A stretch of 64,000 nt of DNA from the NCBI RefSeq assembly GCF_008831285.2, contig NC_045141.1, positions 25,905,315-25,969,314 of the forward strand. The letters run 5' to 3'. This stretch comes from Nymphaea colorata. Taxonomy: Eukaryota; Streptophyta; Magnoliopsida; Nymphaeales; Nymphaeaceae. Shown here in pieces: positions 46,341-56,852 of this stretch (position 1 is the stretch's first letter; every line of letters starts with the position of its first letter). The position numbers and the translations under genes are program-made. The notes under the pieces were generated by a model. It was given only the letters and a program-made list of their open reading frames with translations, was not told the origin of the DNA and did no database searches.

Positions 46341-46796
46341 TTTAGGCCACGTTTGATGGCACCGATTTTTTAGAGGGGAACTTTTTCTAGGGGAAAATCT
46401 CCATGGAAAAATGTCAGAAGGGTAAAATTCCCTTCTTCTTGTTTCAGACCATGTTTGATGGTCTGGAACTTTTTTGAAGGGGAAAAAATGCCTAGTTTGA
46501 TAGGCAGGGAAATTTTTTCAAGAAAAAATTTTTTGACCGTCATGGTAAAAAACTGCAACTGACCATGCACCACCTACACACATCATGCAATTCAGCCTGG
46601 AAAAAAATATTTAAAGCCATTCAATAAAACCCTGTGTAATGTACAACATAAACGCTACATCGTTCAAAGCCACTGGAATCATCTACAAGTTACTTGGTAC
46701 GTTACCTCCAGCCCCAATGAGTGCCAAGAAGACATTCTCTCTATCTGTCAGTCCCATTTTTCCTACCAGAACTTGCTGTGGGCCTATTTGGCAAGT

Positions 46797-47175
46797 CTAG
46801 TGCCTCGTAATGTATCTCAAACAACCACATTTGCATTATTGGGGCTACATCCTGCTGCAACAAGAATTGATCCACTTGAACTACAAGGAAAATGAAACTG
46901 AAACTATAAAAGGATGACAAACTTGTCACATTTATAACCCATTCTGTACAACAAACATAGGATGCATAGCTTTGAAAGCAGACAGTTGATTCTGTGGGCT
47001 GGACATTGTTCGTGCTTCCAACCTCAAGTAACCAGGTGCATACAGTTCCATCTGATGAAGAAGTAGCCAAACGATGTCCACAATGATCAAATCTTAAAGC
47101 TGATATTGATGCTAAAGCATAAGGGGCAGGAACATTTGCAGCAGGAAGAATGCCATAAGTGCAGAAGGCCAAAAA
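46797..47175 (-). pseudogene. Captured exons of a DmX/Rabconnectin-3-like WD40 gene
   Basis: On the minus strand the first piece codes GILPAANVPAPYA, then ALRFDHCGHRLATSSSDGTV and CTWLLEVGS, and continues to QPTESTVCF (about 47155-46960). The second piece, after an intron with a plausible acceptor at 46881, codes SGSILVAAGCSPNNANVVV, then TGA where a WD40 Trp is expected, then DTL. Both fit the C-terminal WD40 part of the large plant DmX-like proteins (RAVE-type V-ATPase assembly factors) as I remember them. Retention of an intron shows that genomic DNA was captured rather than a spliced message. It is a fragment with at least one nonsense codon. Confidence 0.65.
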
Positions 47176-47179
47176 ACAT

Positions 47180-47263
47180 TTCATAAAAAAGAAGCTGGAC
47201 TAAGTAGTCCATTTGTGCATCAGTCCATGTAAGATTCTCCCTTGATGTACCATTATCCTCCAT
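47180..47263 (-). pseudogene. N-terminus of a MYB/SANT-like (Myb_DNA-bind_3 type) protein
   Basis: From an ATG at 47263 the minus strand codes MEDNGTSRENLTWTDAQMDY, then LVQLLFYEMF. The WTDAQM...V-QL---E pattern is the start of the plant MYB/SANT-like domain found in Harbinger accessory proteins and in domesticated L10-interacting MYB proteins. After about 28 residues the similarity stops and sequence of the WD40 fragment begins, so the domain is incomplete. The stretch is short and the call rests on pattern memory. Confidence 0.5.
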
Positions 47264-48956
47264 GTTAATGATTTGCACAAGCGGATTAATAAAGCAATCT
47301 TGTACCTGAAACAGTAAAATTTTGAATTAAACAAAAGAACAGAAACAAATCTCAAGAGGCCAACATGAATAACAAAACTGTACCAACTTTCCCTTCCCAA
47401 ATGGTCAGAACAAATATGATGCATACTTCAACACTTGAGTTGAATCAATTTGTTCAGTAGCAGATGGACTTAGGCTCAGTTCATGGATTGCCTTTGACTG
47501 TGTGATCTTAATAAGGTTTCAGAAAGAGAGAGAGAGAGAGAGAGAACGAGAAAGATGGATAAAAAGCTCACAATGTTGAACAACAAAAAGGAGAGGCCAA
47601 TGGCAAACTGCAACCCACAGAAATCCTTGAATAATTGAGCCCATAACTTTGTAGAATTAGCAGTATCGAAAATGTAAACTAGATTCAAAACCTTATTAAG
47701 ATGACGCAGTCAAAGGCAACCCTAAACAGAGGCAGATATGCTCTCTTTTGCCTTTCTTAGTTTCTAAGGCAGCAAGATAATAAAATGCAAGTCTTATCTG
47801 CTAATTAACAATTTTAGGAATTCAAGCACATGACAATTCACCTCAGAGTTTCATTCATACCCACAGATACAAATTGACACCTACTGACCTAGTTGCATAT
47901 ACTCACATATACACAAAGGTGCATGCTTGCTACATTTGCCTAAGCGTGATTGAATTAACACATGAACAAGAAAATAAACATAACTGAATGAGCTATAGAG
48001 GCACATACAATCACAATCAGTATCAAAATGATGAACACTTCCAATTGGGGCAAAAACAATGTTCCTTGTTTTACAATGCCAAGTACAAAGAACTCACAAA
48101 GGAAATAGCTTGAAGCAAGCTATTTACATAACAAACTCTTTTACAGTTTTACTTTGATTGGTTCAAAACAGTAGATGTTCCCCAATTAGCACCAATCCCT
48201 CTCACAAAAACCAATAGCATGGAACCAAAGACTAAGCCCAGAATCAGGTAAGGCAATCCCATTTTAGTCCAAAGCCTGATCTTCAAACAACAAGCTCTGA
48301 AATAAAATGTAAGTAAAATCAAGATTTTGGAAAGGACAGAAAACTCCAGGAATACATAAACGGGATTAAGAACCAGGATGTTGCAGAAGACAGAAACTTT
48401 CAAGAAAACAGAAAATGATTTGGGTATAATAAGATACCCAAAAATACTAAACTTCAACGAAGTTCTTCTAAAGTTCTTCCACCAAGATCCAGAACGTGTT
48501 TCAATCATGCCAAAGAAAAAGGATCTAGCAAATACTAGCTTTGGAAGAAAATGCCACTAAAATGGAGATCTTGGAGAAGCATGAAAACTTCAGACGGACG
48601 TCCAGTAAAGAGGAAGCAGACGAACATGGTAGCTGTCAAAACTGAAGACATGTATACCTTGCATTTTTGAGCTGGGAAAAAAAAAGAACACTTACAGCAA
48701 TATCCACTATGTTGTAAAGGACTAAAACAAGATTGGCAGGCGCTGATAAAAGAATATGCATAAGATAGCTTTAATAGCACATAGTAACCAAAAAGATAAA
48801 AAGAAACGGTTGTTCAGGCCATTGAGATTGAGGACGTAAGAAGGGAAGGATCACCCATGAAGCAGCGGAAGGAAAAAAACATATGGCGATGAATAGAAAA
48901 AAAGACAGAATGCAGGGATGGCGTACCTCAACTTCTTCGAAATACCACGACGGCTG

Positions 48957-49070
48957 GAGGCAGAGCAGCGGCGGTGGTGGAGAGCACGGCGAGCGGACGA
49001 CGACTAGAGGCAGAGCAGCGGCGGTGGTGGAGAGCACGGCGAGCGGACGATGGCTGGAGGCAGGAACGAG
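48957..49070. repeat. 50-bp GC-rich tandem repeat inside Harbinger-like element 1
   Basis: The unit cagagcagcggcggtggtgg with the following agagcacggcgagcggacga recurs at 48961 and 49011, with a partial third copy at 49061. The complete copies differ only near their ends. Confidence 0.85.
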
Positions 49071-49123
49071 AGCGAAGAAACGAGTGATGAGACGCCCTAA
49101 CGGGCAAAAAATTTGTCTCTGCC

Positions 49124-49177
49124 AAAAAGTCGGACCCTCCAGGGTCCGACTTTTTTCCAGGGGAAAATTCCCCTGGA
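49124..49177. repeat. Two adjacent near-perfect palindromes at the right end of element 1
   Basis: The first has 15-bp perfect arms (49124-49138 and 49141-49155, AAAAAGTCGGACCCT) around two bases. The second has 10-bp perfect arms (49156-49165 and 49168-49177, TCCAGGGGAA) around AA. They lie back to back about 115 bp inside the right terminus. Confidence 0.9.
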
Positions 49178-49294
49178 TCCAACCCTTTACCCGGGGAAAA
49201 AAACCTGCGTTTGATTGCATCAGGAAAAGCCGTACAGATTTGGAAAATTTACCCTGATGCACAGTGAAATCCCTGTGCATCAAACGTGGCCTTA

Positions 49295-50627
49295 GGGCCC
49301 GTTTGATGGGCGGGTGAAATTTAACGCGGTAAATTTACCATGGTAAATTTTTCTGGAAAAATTTACAGGATGAAATTTCTCCCTCTTCCAATTTGAGGCC
49401 TTGTTTGATGGGCGAGAAGAATTTACCGTGGTAAATTTAATCCTGTTTGATGCACATGAAGAATTTAACATGGTAAATTTAACCATGTTTGATGCACATG
49501 AAGAATTTAACATGATAAATGTTGTTTTTGTTGTGTCTTCTCCTCTCCAAATCTGACTTGGGAGATCACAAAGGAAGGCATCAAAAGGTTGTTCTTTGTT
49601 GTCTGGCATTCAAGACCAATACATCAAGGTTCCTCAGAAAGCCCCTCTTCCAACTCATCGATCACACCATTAATTTAGTTAAACATATCCAGAACGAACG
49701 CATAATCAACAAAAACCTTAATTTGAATATAGAGCGATTCAGAACTTGATGCATTCATAAAACCCAAGGTTCAATAAGATACGACCAACATATGTTTACC
49801 AATAAATTATCACTTCATTTCATTGTGTACAATACTACCAAATAACAGCATATGGTCGGCCATGAAACCAGAACAGAACGCATATACACTGCAGACTCTG
49901 TATTAACGAGTACCAACTCCCCCAAACCCTAAAAATTCAACAACCAAACTCTACATCTTAGCCATAAAGTGCACTCCCTTGCTGTGAAACCTCTTCATGA
50001 TCCTCCCCACCTCTCCACGGTCTCCATCGAAGCACGCCAAATCTTAATTCTTATCAAACCAATCTCTCTATTCCGGCAACAGAGAGGTCAGGATTAACTG
50101 ATCAGCTTGTTTCTCAAGGTTGAATTAATGAAAGAGAAAACCCTGCAAATGAATCAACTTGGCATCTTCAAGCCTGCGCTTTTTTGTCCTAACAGCTGCC
50201 TTAATATTCTTTTTATTTGCCCTGACTTCACTTTGTTTGCTGCTTTCAAGGCTTGCGCCTTCGCATCAGGTTTCTAAGCAGGAGCTGTACGCAGAAATTT
50301 CAAATAAGGTGACTTCTGTCAAGATTGCCACATGCACTGCAAGATCCTAAGAATTTAATAAGGAGCCGAACATAGACAAGTGCCTCGCATGGTACTGGAT
50401 CATAATCATAATCATAAAGGTTATCCCAAAAAGAAGTTGGAAGGAAAAGAATTTTAGGGAAAACAGCTGAAAAATGTCCCTTTTCAAGAAGCAAGGTGCC
50501 GGTGGAGATGATGAACTCCACAAGGGAAGCAGACCTAAACAAATTGTTGATGATATAAGACAGTTATCATGCCACCAAATACTGCACACACACATATACA
50601 CAGATAGCGAGAGAGAAAGGAGCGACC

Positions 50628-50672
<45 letters not shown>

Positions 50673-51246
50673 GTAGGCGACTTAGCGACATTTGCTCACT
50701 GAAGCATAGCGATGGCTCTCTGAAAGGCCTGGTTTCCATTGTTGGTCCTCCTCGATCACGAAGGATAGAGAGGAACCATCTGGAACCGATTGCAAGAGAG
50801 AGACAGAGAAAAACAAATTGGGCGTTTTTGAAAAAGGGACACATCGAGAGCAAGAGAAACCCTTACATGAGAGGCGACTGTGGCGTTGGCGAATCGGCAG
50901 AGGAGCGGAGCAGAAATGGCGGAGCAGCGACGTTGAGAAAGGCCTTTGGTGCGACGGTGAGAAGACGGTGAGAAGTTTCTTTGTCAGGGAGGAGCAGCTG
51001 CAGAGAAGGAAAAGGGTGAAATACGACGGGAGGAGAGGGTGTCGAGCGGGTGAAATTCCACCCGCTCGAAAGTCCGAGGTGCGAGCTCGGACTTTCGAGC
51101 GGGTGGAATTTCACCCGCTCTCTTTTGCATTAAACGGGGTGAAATTCACCCCGTTTGATGCGTTTTTGGTGGGGCGGGTGAAATTTCACCCGCCCGTACC
51201 GTTTTTTCTCTCTTCTCTCATTTTTCCCCGCCTATCAAACCGGGCC
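49295..51246. mobile_element. PIF/Harbinger-like DNA element 2, adjacent to element 1
   Basis: The left end is GGGCCCGTTTGATGGGCGGG and the right end read inward is GGCCCGGTTTGATAGGCGGG, with TTA on both sides (49292-49294 and 51247-51249). The left TTA is also the right target site of element 1. The 1,952-bp interior has no recognisable transposase. A frame at 50159-50350 (plus) would code a hydrophobic stretch after a non-ATG codon, and I do not support it as a gene. The left end has a subterminal 42-bp repeat (49444 and 49486, core tgtttgatgcacatgaagaa). The right end has four stacked palindromes at 51044-51195. There is a (GA)n run at about 50631-50670. Confidence 0.68.
51044..51195. repeat. 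Stack of palindromes at the right end of element 2
   Basis: There is a perfect inverted repeat with 35-bp arms (51044-51078 and 51086-51120) around a 7-base loop; each arm is itself nearly self-complementary (GAGCGGGTG...CACCCGCTC). Next comes a 35-base palindrome with 17-bp arms and one mismatch (51127-51161, containing ACGGGGTGAA). Last is a perfect 24-base palindrome (51172-51195, GGGCGGGTGAAA and its complement). Confidence 0.95.
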
Positions 51247-51249
51247 TTA

Positions 51250-54165
51250 AGGTGGCAGTGGAAAGTATCCCTTTCAGAATAATTGCATAGATAAGGTTTT
51301 GCATTTGCCTAGCAAAAACAGTTCATACTTTTTAATAGTTCAGTCCTGTCAAATGAACAACTGAGGGATCAACGGAGACATGAATAACATACAGCACATT
51401 TTGACCCCTGAGATGAGTCGCGATGACACAGTCTTTGAAAGCTGCATTTGCAAAGCAAGCAATTGCATTTGGTCGACAGCAAATCGTCTAAGGTTGTAAA
51501 GAACAGCATCATGAAATAAGCACAGAGGAAAAAGAAGGAATACCTTTGCAAAAAACACAGTGAATCGGAAGCAATGAACACAACGGAACCTGATTGACTT
51601 ACTAACATTTTCATTGGAGGATAGAAATTACCAAGGCTGTCGCCAACTTTGACAGTTTCAATCCTTCCTTCCAAACGATGGCAAAGCTAACCTTCCCAAA
51701 CAACAGTGGTCGCTGTTTCTACTCCAAATTCTGCAAGTTTGCGTTTGGTGTGCCGTTACTGAATCTTTTCGCCATGAAGCAATCGCCCAAGCAGAAGTTC
51801 TTGAGGCGTCGGCCCAGAAATCTTATTTTTCTAAAAAACATCAAAATAAAAAGCCCTTAGGAACTTTTTAGAAGTTGCAAAATAAATACGTAAAAGGTTT
51901 TGCTAAAAAGTTGATAATTAGTATTTTTCTAGTTGGTGGTCTATAAAAAGAAAAGTAATTCGGTTTTCATCGGCCTTTGGTAGGTGAAGTGAGGCACATG
52001 CTCTACCTTGGATATCTCGTTGAAAGATAGCAGCTACGCACCTTGGTAAGCTACCCATCTAGTAATAAATTCTCTGTTACCTAGTTATGGATATCTCTTC
52101 AAAATGCATCTTGGGAGTTGAGCTTTTGACCAATTTTCCACTTGAAAACCATATAGTACTGCGTTTGTTTAAGCTGGACAAAGTGTCTCAGAGGAATAGA
52201 TTTTGGATTTTGTCCACAGCATACCAGGTAATTAAACTAAAGAAATACTCAAGCCGAATGCTATCGATACCTTTTTCTTTAAATTGATGACACCTTTCCC
52301 AAAATTTCTATGCCATTCCTAAGGGGTGTTTGTTCTGTTTTTGACTAAATATCCATATATATATTGCTAAGATACTTTGTTTTCATAGTTCAATAATGTA
52401 AATAGACAATGGACTAAGAGTTAGTGGTACTTGGTCTATATTTCTGTTAATTTTTTTTACTTGTGTCTCACTTTTTCTTTGTCCCAGTAATTCTAGGGGT
52501 GGTAAAAAAAAAATGAGAGGGACTTATCGTTGGAGCTGTGTCTTAAAATATCTGAGCATACCAAGCAACCAACAAAAGTACTACTGCTATAGAAATCCTA
52601 AGACATGTTGACGCTTTCAAACACGCCATCCAGTTCAATCCTTAAATCTCAACATCTAATTATATGGAGATAAGATACAGAGTATCCCAACTGCTCAATA
52701 TTTGAAATTACAAACATTGGTTAAGAGGTAACTTTAAGCAGCCATTGCAACAGTAAAGTTAAACCATATTTTAAAATTTTTGCTTGTAACAGGATTCCGA
52801 GACAACACAGGATTCCAATAAATGAAAACCCTAAAAAAAAAAAAGGAAAGGTATATGATTACGCTTTTTGAGCAAAAAAAAAGGATTTTTGCTCCATATT
52901 CGATGTTGGAACCTTTCAAAAACTCATAGTGATAGATCGCTGGCATGTGCTAACCAGCCTCGCATAGTAATGAAAATTTAAAGCGTGCAACATTTAAGAC
53001 GCTTCCTTTTTCCTGTATCAGTTTTCTTATTTTTACGGAATACTGCGTCTCCATTTGTACAGATTCACCTTTCTGATGGCATGATTTGTCGTTCCACTGA
53101 ATATAAGAAGCTACCAACTTAGAAAGGTAACGAGATACAACTGCGGCCCTTTTGATCAAGTATATGGAATACCAGTTTTCTTTAGTTGTTTCTTAGTTAG
53201 GGAAAGTGCTTTCAAAGAATAAAAATTTTCCCGAGAAGAAATTAAGACGAGGGACCAAAGGCCTGCTTCCGCCAAGTGCCGCGTTCTTGCTCTTCAAAGC
53301 ACTGACATCCTCCTCAGTGCCATACTATCTTTCTGCAGTTCATGAGGCAATCCATGTGACATGTGCCTCCTTTCTTCACACTCTCTCTCTCTCTCTCGTA
53401 TACATATATATGGTTAACACCATCATTCTCCACTTCCTCATCTAGATTCCATTACAAGGCCAACCATAAACACCCATTACTTCAACATTTACTCTTTCCA
53501 ACAGGATGCTTTCAAATGGTCAAAAAGAAAAAAAAGCCAGTCTCTTATTACAAGAAGTAATCATGTGAATCCAGAAGATCTAGAATTTTTTCTTTGGCAG
53601 ATTACCTTTAGAAGTTATCTGCAGAACCCTCACTTTATATGTATATATATTACCTGCCTGACTTTTCTTGAAAGCTATCTGTACTGGCTTAGTGCAAATG
53701 CCTGTCAAGTTCACAGGAGCAGGAGGAGGTTGGAGAGAGAGTTTCGGTTAGAAAGAATTACTTTTCGAACTAAAAGAACAGTGTTGGGAATTACAAAGTT
53801 TTACATGCTTGAACCTTATGTCGTTTACCTCCAGGCCTTCTCCCAGTTGTTTGCAAGAGTAAGATACGTGTATGAGAAAGAATGAGAAAATTGTCCAGAG
53901 TTGTGGTCAAAAGGAGGATCCTAAACGGAAAATTCTATGGCACAAGGGAGCGTTAATAACCCATCGCAGAGCCAGGGCAGGAGCAAGAATAAGTAAAGAC
54001 CCACCAACCAGGCCTGACGCCGATATAAATCCGGCGAGCTGTAGACTGAGCACCGGTGGGGCCACAGGCCATCCATGGACTCCATCAATTCCCTCCCCAA
54101 TTTCGTTGGGATCTCACAACAACATCATTAAGCTCGCATTCAAAGCCCCCAACCACCCCTCTCTG
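51250..54165. other. No recognisable gene; AT-rich spacer
   Basis: Open frames such as 51678-51860 and 53565-53885 match no known family. A short (CT)n tract lies near 53380-53397. Confidence 0.5.
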
Positions 54166-54172
54166 TTACTCC

Positions 54173-54179
54173 TATATAA
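54173..54179 (+). promoter_or_regulatory. TATA box of the glycine-rich gene at 54263
   Basis: TATATAA lies in cctatataactt, 90 bases before the ATG. A short GA-rich leader follows. Confidence 0.65.
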
Positions 54180-54262
54180 CTTAATGTTAGAAGTCTCAGT
54201 TCTCCACCACCTGACTCTAGAACTCTGTAGGGAGAGAGAGAGGGGGAGAACGAAAGCGAGAG

Positions 54263-54675
54263 ATGGCGAAGAAGGTGTTCTTTGTTTTTGTAGTGGCTGC
54301 CTTGATAGCAGCAGTAGCGGGCGCTAGGGAGATGCCGAGCGATGCAGGGTTGCAGGATGAGAAGAACTTCATAGTGGGGAGTGGCATCGGAGCCACCGGC
54401 GGAATCGGCAGCTTCGCAGGAGTCGGGCCGCTTGGTATTCCTTTCGCCGGGTCGGCGGGGCGGGGGGAATAGGCGGTGGAATCGGTGGTGCGGGGGGGCT
54501 GGGTGGAGCTGGAGGACTTGGTGGTCTCGGTGGGCTCGGCAGCGGCGGCCTCGGTGGGCTCGGCGGGCTTGGTAGTGGGATTGGTGGCGGACTCGGCGGC
54601 GGGGGGCTTGGTAGTGGGATTGGTGGCGGATCTGGCCTCGGTGGCGGTTCTGGCATCGGAGGCTTCCATCCATGA
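54263..54675 (+). CDS. Small secreted glycine-rich protein with a one-base frame break
   Basis: The ATG at 54263 starts a clear signal peptide (MAKKVFFVFVVAALIAAVAG), followed by AREMPSDAGLQDEKNFIVGS and a short linker. The frame then enters a GC-rich run near 54445-54472 and stops at TAG (54470-54472). One frame over, starting in the same run, about 70 residues of GGIGGGIGG, GGLGG and GSGIGGG repeats continue to a natural end GGFHP and TGA at 54673-54675. The whole looks like one gene of about 137 residues lacking a single base around 54447. Either the allele is broken or one base is missing from the assembly in this G-rich stretch. The full product would be an exported, probably wall-associated protein. 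The TATA box and leader look intact. Confidence 0.68.
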
Positions 54676-54689
54676 ACCGTGCTGGTTTG

Positions 54690-56840
54690 CTTAGTAAAAA
54701 GATAGGCAAGCATCTTATATAGGCTTTTTTTCTTTGTGTGTTCTTTGTTCTTCGTTTTGGCTTCTTTATCCTTGGTCTGTTTTAGTTGCGTTTATAAGAG
54801 TCGGTGAAGTGCGTCGATGTAATGAACGCAGAACGTGAATGTATGAGGGTTTGTGTTTGTGTTCCTGGAAATCGTCTTCTTGTTGCGTTTGATGCTTGGA
54901 CGTAAAATAGTTTGAAGTTGCTTTGCTTGCCGTCCATCTGAAGGATGAACGGCTCTGATAGCGTTGAGAAATATACTACTGTTTTTAAAGTAAATACGGA
55001 CGGCCGAGATGAATGGAAGAGGAAGAGATGAAGATCTTTAAGGTCGTACTCGGTACTTAATTTTGAACTGTTGTTCTATGTGTTACATCCAACGGTGACA
55101 GGTGACCTTGTGCATGGCGTCGAGAAGGACACGCGGTCCATCACTGTTTGCTTCTTTTCTTACAACAGAAAAATTACAACAGCGCGGATAGGTTTTGAGC
55201 TATTCGCAGAAACACTACATATATTTGAAAAAATTACAACTTTACGGCTAATTAAGAAATTGATTTTCTACTACATGTCTCCGGTAGCTGATCAGACATG
55301 TCTATAAATATTAATGTCAACCGACGTTGCTTCCTTAGACGTATATCAAGCAAGGTCAAACTACCTAATTATTTCAGGTGTACTTATGCAAATGTGCTAA
55401 AAATGTAGTATATTTCCTTTTCAAATTTGAGCATATCAAGAGTAGCATAAACACGCTTCGAAAGAGAGTTTACAATTTGACCATGTTGAAACATTTTTGA
55501 AATTCTAATTAAGCATGTTCGTAAGAAAAAAAATTTAAAGCTTAAGTTTTCAGTGCTTTAAAATATTTTTAAAAGCTCAAGTATGTTTCTCAAAAATACG
55601 CTTAAGTTTCTCACGTACTCACAAAATCTTGCTTATGAATGGTATTTTATAAACATTAGAGTTTTAAACGGTAAGGTTTTTTTTCGAGTATAATACGGCG
55701 AACTTAAGAAAACAAGGTAAATTTTTAAAAATTTTAAAAAACTAAAACTGAATAAAAAAATGAAATAAGTAAGACAAGTAGATTTGCAACAAATAAAGAT
55801 AAGTAGATTTGTAACAAATAAAAAATGAAAAAAGAAAAAAAATTATTTGACATTAAAAAAAAACTGAAAAGGTGCAAAAAATGGTTAAAAACCCATTTTT
55901 TTCGTTTTTAATGTTCTTTTTCAATGCATTTTTAAAAGTTTTAAACGGCTAGTTAATTTATCACATTTTTTCACGTTTTAAAAAAAAAAGTGTTTTATGT
56001 GACTATTTTAGTACCAGTAAGGAACTTTGATTTGAATTCTTTAACGTTCTCTAACACGGAATACTTTCATACATATGAATTTTGACTTTTTTCAATTCAT
56101 AAAATTAAATTAAATTAGCAGAAGGAGCGCACTCTTTTCAAATACTAATATTACAGACTATAATTAATAAAATAAAAATAAGAATATATGGAAGCATCAG
56201 AGGCAGAGCCACATCTGCATAGTTTCCTTATTTTCAAATTCACATCTTAAATATTTGTTATGTTGTGTATACAAAAGTGGGATGTGAAAATATGTGAAGA
56301 GTACTCCTTCTAGATATAGTAATAAATGATGTGCTAAGTTAGTATCAGGTGTGAGGACATCCGTTCTCGGTCGTCTAAACTTCCGACCATCGTCACTCAA
56401 TCGATCGACCAACCATCAATGCGATTTAAAGCTACCTGGGTGTGTTTGTTTCGTAGCGGATCAAATATTACTAGCATTTCAAATCTATAAATTTAAAGGT
56501 CGAACACCCCTTCCTCGCTTTATGCAAAAGACATTCTTTTCAATTACTTGTAGCCTATCAAACACGAGACTGCCTCGGAGAGAGAGAGAGAGAGAGAGAG
56601 ACTCAAAGATTGGCTTTATTGTGATATAAAGAGATTGATAACCAAACAACAAAGGACGAGTGGTTCAAACTAGAAGCAGACAGACACTGGGGAGTGTTTA
56701 ATCATCTCCAAATCACAGCACGCTAAAACCAGAAACTTGATTACTGGGAATTACTTACTACGACACTCGATTGAAGTGGGAAACTGCTACAGAGTCACTA
56801 GTTAACTGGTTAAGGACAAGTTCCACAGCCACTTCCACGC
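54690..56840. other. No recognisable gene; very AT-rich spacer
   Basis: Between 55380 and 56190 the sequence is mostly A/T with aaatttttaaa-type runs. Nothing coding is recognised. A (GA)n tract lies at about 56579-56602. Confidence 0.55.
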
Positions 56841-56852
56841 AATGCAATTCTT

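Larger units (their letters stand above)
46345..49291. mobile_element. PIF/Harbinger-like DNA element 1, carrying captured host exons
   Basis: The ends are inverted repeats: GGCCACGTTTGATG at 46345 and its complement ending at 49291, both flanked by TTA (46342-46344 and 49292-49294). Three-base TTA/TAA target duplications and GGCC-GTTTG ends are the mark of the PIF/Harbinger superfamily. The 2,947-bp interior contains, on the minus strand, a MYB/SANT-like protein start (47263-47180) followed by exons of a WD40 host gene (47175-46797). I found no transposase catalytic region, so the element is probably non-autonomous. Its left end has three hairpins with a common GTTTGA loop and its right end two strong palindromes (49124-49155 and 49156-49177). 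A 50-bp unit is tandemly repeated 2.2 times at 48957-49070. Confidence 0.72.

Noticed and set aside
48149-48508. Minus-strand frame with membrane-like segments in element 1
   Set aside because: No recognisable family, and its N-terminal part looks like intron-type low-complexity sequence.
50159-50350. Hydrophobic open frame within Harbinger-like element 2
   Set aside because: Starts at a non-ATG codon and matches no family; probably chance.
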